Below are positions 23,401 to 34,693 of a stretch of DNA of 64,000 bases, piece after piece. Below the pieces are notes generated by a model. It saw nothing but the letters and a program-made list of their open reading frames with translations. It ran no database searches and was not told the DNA's origin. The position numbers and the translations under genes are program-made. The DNA comes from Scolanthus callimorphus (Eukaryota > Cnidaria > Anthozoa > Actiniaria > Edwardsiidae), in the NCBI GenBank assembly GCA_033964015.1, contig CM066919.1, positions 15,107,646-15,171,645 on the forward strand, given 5' to 3'. Positions within the stretch are counted from its first letter, which is position 1, and the number at the start of each line of letters is the position of its first letter.

Positions 23401-23440
23401 TTGAAATACTTCGAAATTCACAAAAGCCCGGCACACTTTT
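20408..23440. mobile_element. 3-kb inverted-repeat element
   Basis: Left arm (about 20408-21632) and right arm (about 22160-23440) are inverted copies of about 1.2 kb. Markers include TATCGTTCTAAACTGGAGAA (20444) with its complement near 23289-23308, and GTCATTATCATGCCTGTCTT (21437) with its complement near 22350. The central part (about 21785-22085) holds a third, truncated copy in the left-arm orientation. The left arm lacks about 100 bp present on the right. The frame at 23168-23536 (minus) is repeated in part by 20393-20581 (plus), so it belongs to the repeat; its product is not recognised. Confidence 0.7.
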
Positions 23441-24460
23441 GCTTCCCAACCATTTATCTATCTCATGGTAAAATTTCAAAGCATTCCGTTTAAATCCTGT
23501 TGGTCTATCAAAGCATTTATACACTAGATTTAGCAAAATCTTAGAGGCGATTTTTGGGCTTCTAAAGTTGTGTAAACATAAGAGGGATTAGTGACGAATC
23601 TGTCATCACGCACTTCACCTCCAGCCAATCACGGCAGGCACCCCCTGTGTGCCAGCAAGGACATACTCTTTCGCACAGAATAGATAATGAGGCTTCTTTC
23701 CAGTCTCCTGTATTAAATTGTCAAAGCAAACATTTATTATCGTCTTGGAATTCGAAATTAAACGGTATGGTTAAGCCGCGTCCAAAACCGAGTTCTAAGA
23801 AGTGCCCAAACTTTGAAAAAGGGAAAAGCGAAACCAAAGCAAAGGCGCACGCCGAGAAAAACAACAAAGACAAATTGCTTTTGGCTTTCAGACGATTCTT
23901 TATCAAGTCCAAATATCTTTATTCTCGAACTTGATGTAATTGGTGGATCTTCTGTCCGCTGTTCTTCGTCTTCAGCATTCTCCTTGGATTTGGGTTGATT
24001 GAACATGAGCCTTTGTCAGGCAGAGCGAGTTGTTCTTTCTTGTTCTCCTCAAAGCTTAAAGATTTGGCTTTTTGACTCCTTTTGCACGCTTTGAGACCCA
24101 AGGACTGCCGTTAAGCTTTTTTCGCTTCCCCATGATTGGGAATAGAGAATTTTCAGAAAAATCGCTTCTACACGACACTTATACACTAAACCACAGAACA
24201 ACAATGTGTGACAAAATATGGCGGCCCATAACAGTCACCTAAATGTCCCGTATGTTACGCAAAAATGCTAGTGATGTGCGCTGAACCGAGTAGACATCAC
24301 AATAGGATTAAAGGATTATCTCGCCTGTATTGAAAGACATATTTCTTGGGCATTTCTAGTTTTCTATAAATTTCTCACGCTGCTTTTAAGATTTCAAGAT
24401 TTTTTTGGGAGAGAGTAAAGATCAGGCCTCGATGCGGAAGAACTGTGATTTGCGAAAATT
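23441..24460. other. No gene firmly recognised
   Basis: Overlapping Lys/Glu/Ser-rich frames exist on both strands at about 23700-24100, but no exon boundaries or domain support them. Confidence 0.3.
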
Positions 24461-24477
24461 TTGCAAATAGAAGGCCG

Positions 24478-24812
24478 CGAATTACCAATTAGACCTCAAG
24501 TCCGAAAGGGCTATGGGCTAATAGCCCGTGAGGATGCATGTTTTAGTATCACCCAACTAGCTTTTGCTTTTGTGACGCAGCTTGTGAGTTGTTTTAGGTT
24601 CGTACATGGGATAACGGCCAAAACACCTTTCTGCACATGCCCCAACATTAAAAATCAGCCAATCAGTGAAGGCCCTCAAATGGAGGTGATGAGCTGGGGA
24701 GCTCTGGGTTTGAGAATGATGATGGATAATTACCAATTAGACCTCGAGCCCGAAAGTGCTATGGGCAAATAGCCCATGAGGCTGCATGTTTTAGTATCCC
24801 CCAACTAGTAGG
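24478..24812. repeat. Direct repeat pair with diverged MITE between
   Basis: AATTACCAATTAGACCTC with the following CCGAAAG-GCTATGGGC block and a GATGCATGTTTTAGTATC-type tail occurs at 24480 and again at 24728 (period about 248). Between them, 24630-24716 resembles the MITE at 1880-2101. Confidence 0.55.
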
Positions 24813-25284
24813 ACAAAAAAAGTGAAAAATTGCAGTGTTAAAAATCACCAGAAACCTTGACAAAATGAGAACCGAGAACAGCCGCGTGCCATGTGTTTTC
24901 ATGTTCAAAATCGGCGCTTTCGCTACTAGAGGTCTATTGATAATTAGTAGAAACCCACTCGCATACTATCACGAATCCTGCAATCTTATTGGCTCCGCTC
25001 GCTATCTATCATGTAATAGATAGTGAGTAGCGAAAACGCTAGCGCAAAACTTTCTAAAACTGTGAAAATAAATACCTTTTAGCAACGCGCCTCTTTAACT
25101 ATCTATTGATTCATAGAAAACTCGAACTCGTAGTCTAATTGTTAATAATCCCCTAGCATAGCCAATCAGAATGCAACATTGGCAATAATACTAATAAGTG
25201 AGATTTCACTTCTGTTGCTGACAGCGTCAACACACGATAAGTACATTGAGTGAGCTCACAGATATAAATACTTCAGCTCCTTAC

Positions 25285-25381
25285 CTAGATACCGCACGGG
25301 AGTATCACGGAAAATATCCACATCATCATGAGCAAACAATCGTGACTTCCACGTCCCTCCTCGACCTCCGTCGGCCGCCAT
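25285..25381 (-). CDS. MTFP1: Mitochondrial fission process protein 1-like, first exon
   Basis: A minus-strand ATG at 25381, in a CCAAGATGGCGG context, opens a frame of 32 codons plus one base. It ends at 25285 before a good donor (TAG|GTAAGG). The translation ends DVDIFRDTPVRYLG, matching the start of MTFP1 (MTP18), an inner mitochondrial membrane protein promoting fission, whose N-terminus has a conserved RDTxVRYLGYANEVGE-type stretch. Only exon 1 was found. The following exons should lie at lower coordinates on this strand, but 15-25 kb is mostly transposons and none was recognised; they may be beyond the window. The identification rests on about 14 residues plus the promoter-like context. 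Confidence 0.65.
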
Positions 25382-25842
25382 CTTGGATTACGCAACAATA
25401 ACACGCATGCTTAGAATGAAGACCGCTGAACAATTTCTACCGGTCAAGTTTAGTTATGAAAACTCTCCGAAAACGTACTTCTTTTATTAGTTCGTACTCT
25501 ATCTTTGCAATAAATAACGCTTCTTTGCGAACAGCACTAATGTATATGTAAAAACTGTTGTTCTTGGAATAATAGACTGTACTGTCTATAAATAGCCACT
25601 GCCGTCACTGCGCAACAGCCAATCAGATGGTTTGTTATTGTGCGAGGGCGATCGAACACAACGAATTTTGTATCGTGCAAATTTTCTTCGGCATTTTCTA
25701 TGCGTTAGAGAATCAAGGCCCTTTATGCTTAGAGAAATCTATCTCATTGAGATTCTGTTGTTTATTGGTTATATTTGCGAGGACAAGGTTGACTTGAAGA
25801 TCTTCGGAGGCCTTCGGAATATTTTGGTTCGCTGACAAAAAC
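25382..25842. promoter_or_regulatory. Divergent promoter, MTFP1-like / stathmin-like
   Basis: The 461 bp between the two start codons has GCCGCCATCTTGGA at the MTFP1 side (a YY1/initiator-type sequence), a TATAAATA at 25587-25594 and CAGCCAATCAGA (CCAAT box) at about 25616-25627. Sharing of the interval is seen; promoter function is inferred. Confidence 0.45.
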
Positions 25843-28800
25843 ATGGCTTCAAGTTCTGCAGTAAGTTTATCGTCAGGGAGTTGTGGGGATAATTCGTCTT
25901 CCTTCATCTTCACTTAATTAGCTGATGTAGATGCTTCAGTTTCGGCCGTTTCTACGAGCTGGGTCTGCAAAGTCGTTGCAGCTGAATCTTGGTGATTTCT
26001 TTTTTTCGAACGCTCCTGATCTCATAGTTTAACCCTATTTCAGGATGGTGAGAATCGGCAGCTCAGACCATCGAGGAGAAGACCAGTCCTGGTGTAGCAT
26101 TTGATATTCCAGTTGGAAATGTAAACTCCATACATCAGCTGCCAAAGCGACTGCAAAGCTATGTACGAGAGAACAAGCCTATCCTAAGTGCAGAGGAGCT
26201 GCAGCACAAGCAGAAAATGGCAGATGAGAGAAGAAAGGTAAGCATTGCTTGACCCGGGGTTGTTTGACCTGGGGCCGGGGGAGGGGGGACTCCCCATAAA
26301 CATAGACGGGGGTGCTCGTCCTATCCCTTAAATAATCAATATTTTCCATGGATCATCATTAGATTACTTCACAAAAGCAATCTTATGTTATTTTTGTCGA
26401 CTTCAGCATTTTGAAACCACTAAATTTTGATAATTTCTGGAACCACACATTGTATTCTGAACCACTTTGCAAGCTATAACATCATCACAGGGTGTGTGAG
26501 ATTTGATGATTCTGGACTTATCTTTCTTTAGAAAAAAGAAGAAGAGAGACTAAAAAGAATTCATCAAAGACAAGAAGCAGCAAGAAAACTTGCTCATAAT
26601 GTTAACATCCTGCTTCAGGGGAGAGCTCGGGCCCAAGGTCAAGGGGACAGGTGGTCCAATGAGAAACTCTCATATGGCCAGATCCTTGCCATTGCTAAGG
26701 AAATTTCCAAAAACTTTTACCAACTGGAAGAAACAGATAATAGATGATCTTAAAATAGAGGATGGTAAGTCTTCTGCTCCATACAGAGTTGCAGATCATA
26801 GAAAGCCAGTCACAGATTATAATAAAAATAAACAAAGAAATCAAGGTCAACATTCAAAATCAGAAAAGAGCAATACTGTCAAAGGAGGGGTATCATTTGT
26901 GGTTGCACTGGATGATGTGACAGAGAATAAGAGTAACTTTCCCAAGTGCTTATCAGTGAGTCAAAGCAAACCTAGCAAACTAGGATTACCCAGCAGGATT
27001 TGGAAGAGAAGCAGAGGAAGGCGGAGCACAGACGCAGGGTAAGTGGGAATAGCCCATTTCGCAGTTAAAAACGCAGCACTGTGGGAAGCCTGTATTTAAC
27101 ACCAAAGAGAGGCTCAAGCGGGCACTGTTTTTTCAAGTGCGTGTGTTGTTCGAATGGTGGGAAGAAAAGTTGAGAAATACATTTTCGCCACTACTGGCAG
27201 GTAGATCAAATGACTTGCTACAGTATTTTGGCAAAGGGAAGTGCCAACAGAGAACATTGCCTGCCTGAGCCTCTCTTTGGTGTATACAGGGATTTTAACC
27301 GCGAAATTGGCTATTGTCCTTTGTCAAATATTGGCCTGCATCCATATGTAATTTTAGCCATGCCACAAAAAAATGCAACCAATGAGAATGCAGGAAAGGT
27401 GTTGCATATTTGGCTCAGCCTTCCCATCATGCTCTGTATTTCTTCAAACTTTGACTTTTTTCTGTAGCATGGTATAAAATAGTAATGAAGATTATACATC
27501 AATTATTTTTCATAACATGGCTTACTGCTGAACATCCCATGCCACTTGTCTCTTGTAACAAGTGATGCATAGGATATTCTGCATTATTATACAACTGTGA
27601 TGTCATTTTACGATGATGCCTTTTTATGATGATGTCATTTTTTGTGATGCCTCGGAAAAATACAATTTGCAACTTGTAAAATATCCGCCCGTATTACTAT
27701 AACATGAAAAGACATTAATAAGATTGTACAGAGCTGGAAATAATTTTTTCACTGACCTGACAATGTCCGATCAAACTCCTAGAGGGTGGTCACACATAAT
27801 AATTGCAAATTGGTCGGACATATCAATACATACAATATATCTTTATTCACATTTCACTTTTTCAGATTTTACAGGGACAGTCAATTTTCAGGATAGAAAG
27901 AGATTTAATTATGTATTATTAAAGACATTAACTGAAAATATAGAAAGAAATGCCTAAGGGCCTTAATGAACCATTAGGTTTTCGGGTTAGATATCAGATT
28001 TTTTTTGTGATATCAGAAAATTGTTTGGACATAAACTTGCATACCTTAATTTGAAAGACACAACATCCGACATTATGACCAACATGGACAATGGGTAGAT
28101 CCTTCATTTATGGTACACTATAGTGTCCTCTGTATAAATATCTCTGATGTCTTATAGAACGAGGATATGCAGAAGGACACTAAAGTGTACCATCGATCTA
28201 TGAAGGATCTAGGGGACAATGTCCAATGGCCGGCTGTAATTTCCAGCTCTGATATATATCACTGGAAAGCATTGTATATTAATTAGTATGTATTTTACAT
28301 CCATGTGTAGCCTACTGTAAATACATAAACCATCTCCCAGCTGCACACAGGATGTTCTTGTGTAAAATACATTCTATTTGGAAATTTTGGTCTCCATCTA
28401 TACTGGTAATGGCCATCCAGTATCCCAATTTCCAGTGCTTGGTTGTGGGTCAATACTTAAAAAACAAATAGTGAGGCCTGAAGGTTCTGCTTGTATGGTA
28501 CCTGGCTACAGCAGGGTTTTCAGTAACTTTTGACAGGTAGATGGAAAATTATGGTGAAATAATACCAATTACCAAAATTTCTCAAATGACATGGAGAAAG
28601 CCTCCAACTACATGTGGCTGCTACCCCACTGTGAACGTGGACTTCGGAGGAATGGTACCTCAGCTTCTAGTTAGTCCCTGTTATATCCTGTGTGTTAACA
28701 CCACTAAATTTGACTTTCAGAGGAAGCAGCAAGAACGTGTAAGGAAAACTTGTGAAGGTCGTGAAGCAGTAATGAAGATGGCTGCAAAAATGGAGAGACT

Positions 28801-28993
28801 TTTTAATCATGAGGCTGCCCTGTGTGGATATGAAGGTTATGGAGAAGACCACAAACTGGCAAAGGAAGAAGCATTCAAACTTGCACATGAGATTGCTGAT
28901 GGGTTTGATATCCAGAAACAGAGATACAAAACTGACTTGATAAGGGCTGAGAGCTTCTTTGTGCAACAGCCACATGGCCTCCCTAAGAAATAG
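25843..28993 (+). CDS. Stathmin-like protein with two tandem repeats (frame broken)
   Basis: Four exons: 25843-25860, 26067-26237, 26532-27038 and 28721-28993 (TAG), all joined in phase 0 by consensus GT-AG introns; about 322 residues. Exon 2 into exon 3 carries GVAFDIPVGNV, then SAEELQHKQKMADERRK and a charged helix. The end of exon 3 into exon 4 repeats this plan: GGVSFVVALDDV, then TQQDLEEKQRKAEHRRR and another helix. This resembles the stathmin helical domain, which binds tubulin. Exon 3 is 507 nt (divisible by three), but its middle (about 26740-26985) is open only in the +1 frame, with a TGA at 26739-26741 in the entry frame. Two compensating one-base indels, or sequencing errors, explain this. 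Without repair the product would be about 132 residues with one repeat. Family assignment is by pattern, not search. A polyadenylation-type AATAAA is at 29074-29079. Confidence 0.6.
26270..26455. repeat. Transposon scraps in intron 2
   Basis: A GACTCCCCATAAACATAGAC...GGTGCTCGTCCTATCCCTTA stretch matches the left end of the element at 53831-54220. ATAATTTCTGGAACCACACA (about 26428) matches the right end of the element at 54317-54473. Both are solitary ends. Confidence 0.6.
27048..27330. mobile_element. TIR element at the start of intron 3
   Basis: ATAGCCCATTTCGCAGTTAA and CACCAAAGAGAGGCTCA on the left are mirrored by TGAGCCTCTCTTTGGTG and TTAACCGCGAAATTGGCTAT on the right. The element starts about 10 bp after the exon 3 donor. 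Confidence 0.6.
27725..28255. mobile_element. TIR element in intron 3
   Basis: Ends CAGAGCTGGAAAT and ATTTCCAGCTCTG are inverted, with TA next to each end. An internal hairpin pairs GATCCTTCAT...GGTACACT with AGTGTACC...ATGAAGGATC around 28100-28210. Confidence 0.55.
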
Positions 28994-29541
28994 TTCAAGC
29001 TTTTGTACATAAGAATTATGTAAAATTGCTTTTGGAAAGAAATGAGTGATTTTTTCAGGAAAGTGTGAGAAGAAATAAAGAAATTTTCCAAAGAAAAGTT
29101 AACAAGTGAGAAGAACATCCTCTCACATCCTCTCTTGTATCCACTTTGAGACTGCATGCACATACAGTGTAAGAGGTTCATTGCATGCTAAATGATGGAA
29201 CTGTACTCAAGTTCATCGGCATTAATTTTCTTTTCTTACAATGTGTAAATATCTTCATCTAGCATTAGACTAACATTTTAAGATTGTGGTGACACTCACA
29301 TGTATTGTACCAGCAGCACTAGACAGCAATGTTTAGGGGGGTGATTCAAAAAGAAAATACAAACGTCTACAGTCAAAAGACATGAATCATGCCCCCATAG
29401 AGCTGAATATTGAATTCATTATTGCATTATTGATTTCATTATTCATCCAAAGAATGCATTCATCAGCTTGATATTTAAAATCATGCTGAATATTAAAATA
29501 TTGATCTCTGACTATAGTGGTGCTCATCCAATTGAAACCTT
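28994..29541. other. 3' UTR and intergenic sequence
   Basis: Holds the stathmin-like gene's probable 3' UTR with AATAAA at 29074; beyond that nothing is recognised. Confidence 0.4.
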
Positions 29542-29543
29542 TT

Positions 29544-29988
29544 AAGGTGACTCATGCGAAAGTCAGAGCGCATTTTGCAAAAATATATTTTCGTCTACAG
29601 CTTAAAAAATATACTCGCTGTGAACTTCAATCTTGGAGAATATAAGCAAGTATCTTTTGGCAAGACAATATTAATGCATTATCTGATCTCCATTGGCATT
29701 AATACTTTTATTAATAATATCTGAGCTTAAATGGACCCCTTCCTTGAGAGATCAACCCAGCGCAAAACAAAAAAGTTGCTGGTATTTTTGAACGAAACGC
29801 CATTAATCATATTGAAGTCAGTTGGACTAAGTGTTAACGAAGTTTCAGGAAATTCATTGGAAGCAAAGTGCCTTTTTAGAGTTTTAGTCGTGTATTTTGG
29901 CCTATTAGTGCCTAACAGGCACTATGCTTCCAAAGAATTTCCTGAAACTTCGTTAACACTTAGTGTATGAGTCGTATGAGTCACCTTA
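29544..29988. mobile_element. TIR element with long internal hairpin
   Basis: Ends AAGGTGACTCATGCGA and CGTATGAGTCACCTT are inverted with TA flanks. Inside, ACTAAGTGTTAACGAAGTTT with CAGGAAATTCATTGGAAGCA pairs with its complement at about 29905-29965. Non-coding. Confidence 0.6.
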
Positions 29989-30589
29989 ATATGTGGATAT
30001 TAAAAAAGTTGAATATTCAATTGCAGCATGCAATTTCTTGGCAGGAATAATGAAATCAAGAATGCAATCATGAGTTCTATATTCAACTCTATCTGGGCAC
30101 AATGGTGTAGACTGTAATCTTTAGGAACTTACCACATATTTAGCATACATACAAGTACTTAACAGATAATCCTTGGATTAATTGAAAACCTTTAGAAGTC
30201 CAGAGTAAATTGTTTTATTCTGATGCATTTCATAAAAACTATTACAATAAACACCATCAACCTCAGGTTTGCCCTTTGAAAGCTATTCTCGGTTTTCATG
30301 TGACGTCATCAAAAAGCTAACTTCTAAACCAAGAGACCTACAGAGATGTCCTTCCTTTCTATGTATACTGTACATAAGTATTTAATTTAATTGTCATGCA
30401 ATTATAAAATAAAATTACACAAAATTAAAAAATGGGCAGTATGGTGTTTACAGGACTGGTTTATTATTTTTGAAGCTTCATGCATAATTTCACAAAACAT
30501 TTCTTGACAAGGTTATACCTCATTTTAAAATGGTATATTACTTTATTTAATTTTACAAATATTTTCTAATGAATTCTCTTTCTGGTGCA

Positions 30590-30925
30590 TCAGTTCAATT
30601 TTTGAGAGTTCCACCCTCTGCTAAATATTTTGGGGTTTTTATTTTACACCATTTTAGTGTCAGCTAAGATGTGTTCTCAAAAGGAACGTGTTGGGGATTT
30701 TGGAAATTTGATTACCTTTTCAAGTTATGATTTTTTAAATACATTTTTTTCACATTAAAAAAAAATCCTAGCATACACACAGAATGACTCTAAAACTGGC
30801 TCTTAAATTTCAAAAATCTCCAACACCGTTTTTAGAACATATCTTAGGCTGTAGTAAAATATTGTTAAAGAATGAAAGCAATGTATATTCATGTGCATGG
30901 AACTCTCGAAACTTGACCTGACACA
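30590..30925. repeat. Imperfect inverted repeat
   Basis: GAGAGTTCCA near 30605 and TGGAACTCTC near 30898 are inverted, as are AGCTAAGATGTGTTCT/TAGAACATATCTTAGGCT and TTGGGGATTTTGGAAATTT/AAATTTCAAAAATCTCCAA. Old foldback element. Confidence 0.5.
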
Positions 30926-31159
30926 TCGGAAAGGGAACTCACTAAAAAATAATGTGTTTTTATCAAATTAAAGTTGCCATTGTCGAGTTTTCACTTGTCA
31001 AGATTGCAAAATTATGCCATTTTAAGGAAAAATACCACAAAGGTGAGCAGTAACATTGAGTGTGACCAGTGAGTGTGAGTGATGCCACACATTTAAAAAA
31101 TATTTTGGCTTCTTCCAGTCAAACCATCAAATTTCTATGCCAGAAATGGTACATCTCAC

Positions 31160-31332
31160 AGTGGCGTACACAGCCTATAGGCCTGCAGGCACGGGACTGC
31201 ACATTTTTTGGTTGATTTTGGTACAAGTACTACACTGCATTCTTAAGTTTGGCCTATAGATTTGCAAAATCCTGCGTATGTCCTTGGCTGTGCGTGCAAC
31301 TTTTAAAAATCCTGCGTACGCCCCTGTCTCAC
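31160..31332. mobile_element. Short MITE with GGCGTAC ends
   Basis: AGTGGCGTACACAGCCTATA on the left and TGCGTACGCCCCTGT on the right are diverged inverted ends just downstream of the GPATCH3 stop codon. Confidence 0.4.
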
Positions 31333-31338
31333 ATGTAG

Positions 31339-34300
31339 TTATGATGTTTGACCTCCATACCTAGCTGGTACAAAACTAACACTGTCTCTGTACTTAATAC
31401 TATGTGGCCCTTGTGACTCAAAGAGTTCACCACTTCTATTTTCTGGTTTATCAAAGACAGTGGATATGACAACATCTCTAGTTGCACGTGGCCTTTTCAC
31501 ATGCCTTTCCAGCTTTTTCCCATGGTATCCCAAACCCCTTTTTGAGCTTGGACCCTGGCCATCAGCTGGGATTGGCTCTGTAATGCCGAGCTGGGAGGAT
31601 CCCAGACTCTGACCCTCTGTCCAGCCCTGTTGACGCATAACACTGCCCCCAATACCCCTGGTGAACCTCTCAAACCCACCTACTCTGTTTGGGTCAATAT
31701 CGTTGCCTGCTTTCCACTGTTTCTCCACTCTCATCTGGAGAAGGTCTTTGGCATCTTTATCACCTCCCCCTGTTTGTAGACAAAAAAGTTATAGTCACGA
31801 AAAGTGTATTTTGGGAATGCAGTCTACCAGTGTGATTTAATATAATCTAAGTGCACTATGTAAAAGGTAGTACATATCCAACACGGCACACCCTAATCAG
31901 ATTGATCATAACTTTCTTTTATAATTCAATGTTTTATGTGCAAAGTAATGTAGTTTTCTCACATGATGTAGTTTTCAAAGAAACTTGGTGTAAGCTTTGG
32001 CATCCTTCTGATGCCCAATTTTGGACTCATTTTGTCAAATAAGAACAGAGTTGACAACTGTAAATTTGGATTTAGGATAAAAAGTAAAATGGTCTGACTT
32101 CAGAAAGCTTTCAGGGAAATATGAAGCACTGACACTAGATGAACTACTATTTTAAAATTGTTACATTGTAATGTGTTGTGAAATGTTCTAATTATGGGTC
32201 TGCATAATGAGTACAATTGCTGATGCATAGCAATTGGCACATAGGTCTGTGGTATTAAATCCTTGCCTAGTGGATAGAGCCACATATAAATAAATAAAAC
32301 AAAGATTTGCAAAAAAAGTATTGCAATGAATGCTTCTGCAATTATTTGATACAACGTAAGTAATCCACAGCTCAAGTCGTTTGGGTACATTTAAAAATTC
32401 GAATCACTTTTTATTCTTACCTTCCTCTTCATAAATCCCCATGTCAACATCCCAATCATCCACAGTCTCCTCATCAAAGTCAGCTTCCTCTTGTTGTTTC
32501 CAGAAGGCAGCATCAGTATACCATACAAGGCCGCTACCTCCCTTTTCCCACTTTAACTCTATCTCCTCCTCAAACAGCCTCTCCTTTGTCCGGCCTTGAC
32601 TGTCAACATCATTATGGAGGGTGTTGTGCCTGTCCCACTCTTCTAACTCACCATCAGAATCTTTGTGGTCACTTTCATTGTCACTCTCAGAATTCCTTAT
32701 TTCTCCAGAGCCTTCACCAAGTTTGGCTTTATTGATTTTTAGCTTACTAGTTCTAAAATCCTGGAATGTTGACTGTTCACTAGTGTTGCAGTGAAGAGAT
32801 GAGTGATCATTAGAACATGAATCATTACTGATTGAACAACCATCTTGATTTTCTGGTTCTTCCTGCTCCCATTCAAACTCATTCCCATAATCAAATGGCA
32901 CATTCCCATATTTCTTGATCCGACTTCTTGGAAAGCTCAGCCCCAATTTTTTAATCAGATGAGGAGGGAATTTACACTGTCTGATCAACTCTACATACTT
33001 GATGAGCGGGGTACCAACATTACCATTTGGCATTATTGGTGGAGGGTTTTAGTTCTGATAATCTCTTGAGATCACTTGCCAGAAACTCTGTAGTAGACCT
33101 GAGTTTGTGCTTTTTCTCTGCTTTACTCTGATAAAGTGTTCCATCATCTATAAAAGAGATGGAAATAAAGTGCATGGGTGATGTCCAAAAAAATATTTTC
33201 ATGGTTACAGCAATGGTTAATATTAATATGTTTCAGGTGCCAATGCCCATTTCTGCTGGGGGAGCTGGGATGTATACACCTATATCAGAAATGGTTGCAC
33301 CATCACAACTGTCTGCTGTAACCAACATTGCATAATGGGGGCAAATAGTTATAACACAACAGAATAGTAGACACTGTTTTTTTTACCGGTAGGAAAAATA
33401 GCCATACGGTACTTCTCACCCTGCTCATGCAGATGATTCTACAATACATTGCTTGCAAGTAATTTTGTACTGGGTCAACACTAGTCTCCTCTGTTCCTTG
33501 CAGCCGCCCGGACGCGGACCGGTGTCACGCTATGCTCTCCTGGTCAACACAAGCCATTTCATTCTTCTTAATTTCTCCCATGATGCACAATGGGCTACAA
33601 CAGAAAGTTGTGATGGTGCAAACTTTTGGTGTATACATTCATTAGTCGACTTCCCCGCGAGCAGAGGCTACTTTTTATCTCCTGTATTTTCTTTTTAACT
33701 TTAATGTTTTGTTGTGTTTTTCAACTACACAAAAGTAGCCTCTGCACACAAATGTCATTTCACTGTCGCGCATGTGTGAGAAAATGGCATGAGCTTGGAG
33801 AAACTGGTCAATTAAGTTTGTGCGCGAGCAAGAAAATAGGCAATTTATCTGCTCTACAACTTACACAAAATCACTTGAACACAGCTCTGATACTCATTCT
33901 AAGGTTTGCTCTACATCTACATCTACTTTATTGACTGATAAACCAATTCCGGTATCACATCAGTGCTTTTGTGAATTTGCTGGAGATTGTTTAGTTTTCT
34001 ATATAAATTTGAGCAAAATGTTGTGTGTTGTTCATTGAACGAGAAATCACTCGCGAAAGCGTGTGCTGTTTTGAAGCAAAAACACTGACGCCATTCTTGT
34101 AAAACCAGCCAAACCAGTCAAGTACGTCCACGATCCTGGACGAGGTTGTGACATTTGTGTGCAGAGGCCACTTCAAGATAAAGTGGCCTCTGCTAGCAGG
34201 GAATTAGTCGACATGAGTCCTGATAAGTATTCTGTCATTGAAAAAATATCTAGCAATGAAGCGTCTCAGGCCCTCTTTTATTTGTGGCGTTTAATACCGT

Positions 34301-34693
34301 CAACACAATTCACCCGATCAATTTTACACGTATTTTGATGAGACAAGCTTCTAATGACTTGTTGGCTAAAAACCTACCCTCCTCTCCATTTTGAATCTTT
34401 ATTCGTGAAATCGCTGCTCGCTCGCCGTAGGTTTGTCCGGCCTTGTCAGTCCAGTTTTCCTTGTTATACATCCTAATAAGCTCCGCCATCTTGTAGTTTG
34501 ATAATCTTACTACACAGCAAGTCGTTTTGGTTCTATTGTTGCTTTCCTCTCTAGCTTCAGGACGATGTCGAAAATGAAAGCAGTCAAATCCTTCGCTCTC
34601 GATGAATTGCGAAAAATAAGCTCTGAGATCTGCTGAATGGAACGCTTCGGGAATATTCCCAATAACACCATGACACAAAGCATTATCTTCCAT
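31339..34693 (-). CDS. GPATCH3: G-patch domain-containing protein 3 (one-base frame break)
   Basis: Three minus-strand exons: 34693-34378, 33147-32421 and 31769-31339 (stop), about 490 residues after correction; the human protein is slightly longer. Exon 1 (residues 1-105) has the family's N-terminal fold with YFSQF and FHFRHRPEA. Exon 2 holds GNVGTPLIKYVELIRQC, an acidic stretch, then LFEEEIELKWEKGGSGLV and DDWDVDMG. Exon 3 carries the G-patch: GIGGSVMRQQGWTEGQSLG to KRGLGYHGKKL. G-patch proteins bind RNA helicases or RNA; human GPATCH3 is nuclear. The frame breaks at about 33044-33050: the AAAACCC run has one base too many, so the strict frame stops in NAKW. Dropping one base makes exon 2 726 nt and restores phase 1 at both ends. 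Both introns carry transposons. Confidence 0.93.
33651..34203. mobile_element. MULE-like element, 9-bp target duplication
   Basis: A 553-bp insertion in GPATCH3 intron 1, flanked directly by TTAGTCGAC at 33642-33650 and 34204-34212. The TIR starts TTCCCCGCGAGCAGAGGC; the other end is GCCTCTGCTAGCAGGGAA. A subterminal GCCTCTGCACACAAATGTCA is also mirrored on both sides. The 9-bp duplication suggests a Mutator-like element. No transposase. Confidence 0.65.

Noticed and set aside
23647..24101. Lys/Glu-rich frames on both strands as a gene
   Set aside because: Low-complexity composition, no splice-site support and no recognised domain.
26764..26985. An intron inside stathmin-like exon 3 (GATG|GTAAGT donor at 26764)
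   Set aside because: The donor lies after the TGA of the entry frame, the whole 507-nt exon is divisible by three, and the supposed intron encodes the lead of the second repeat in one clean frame.
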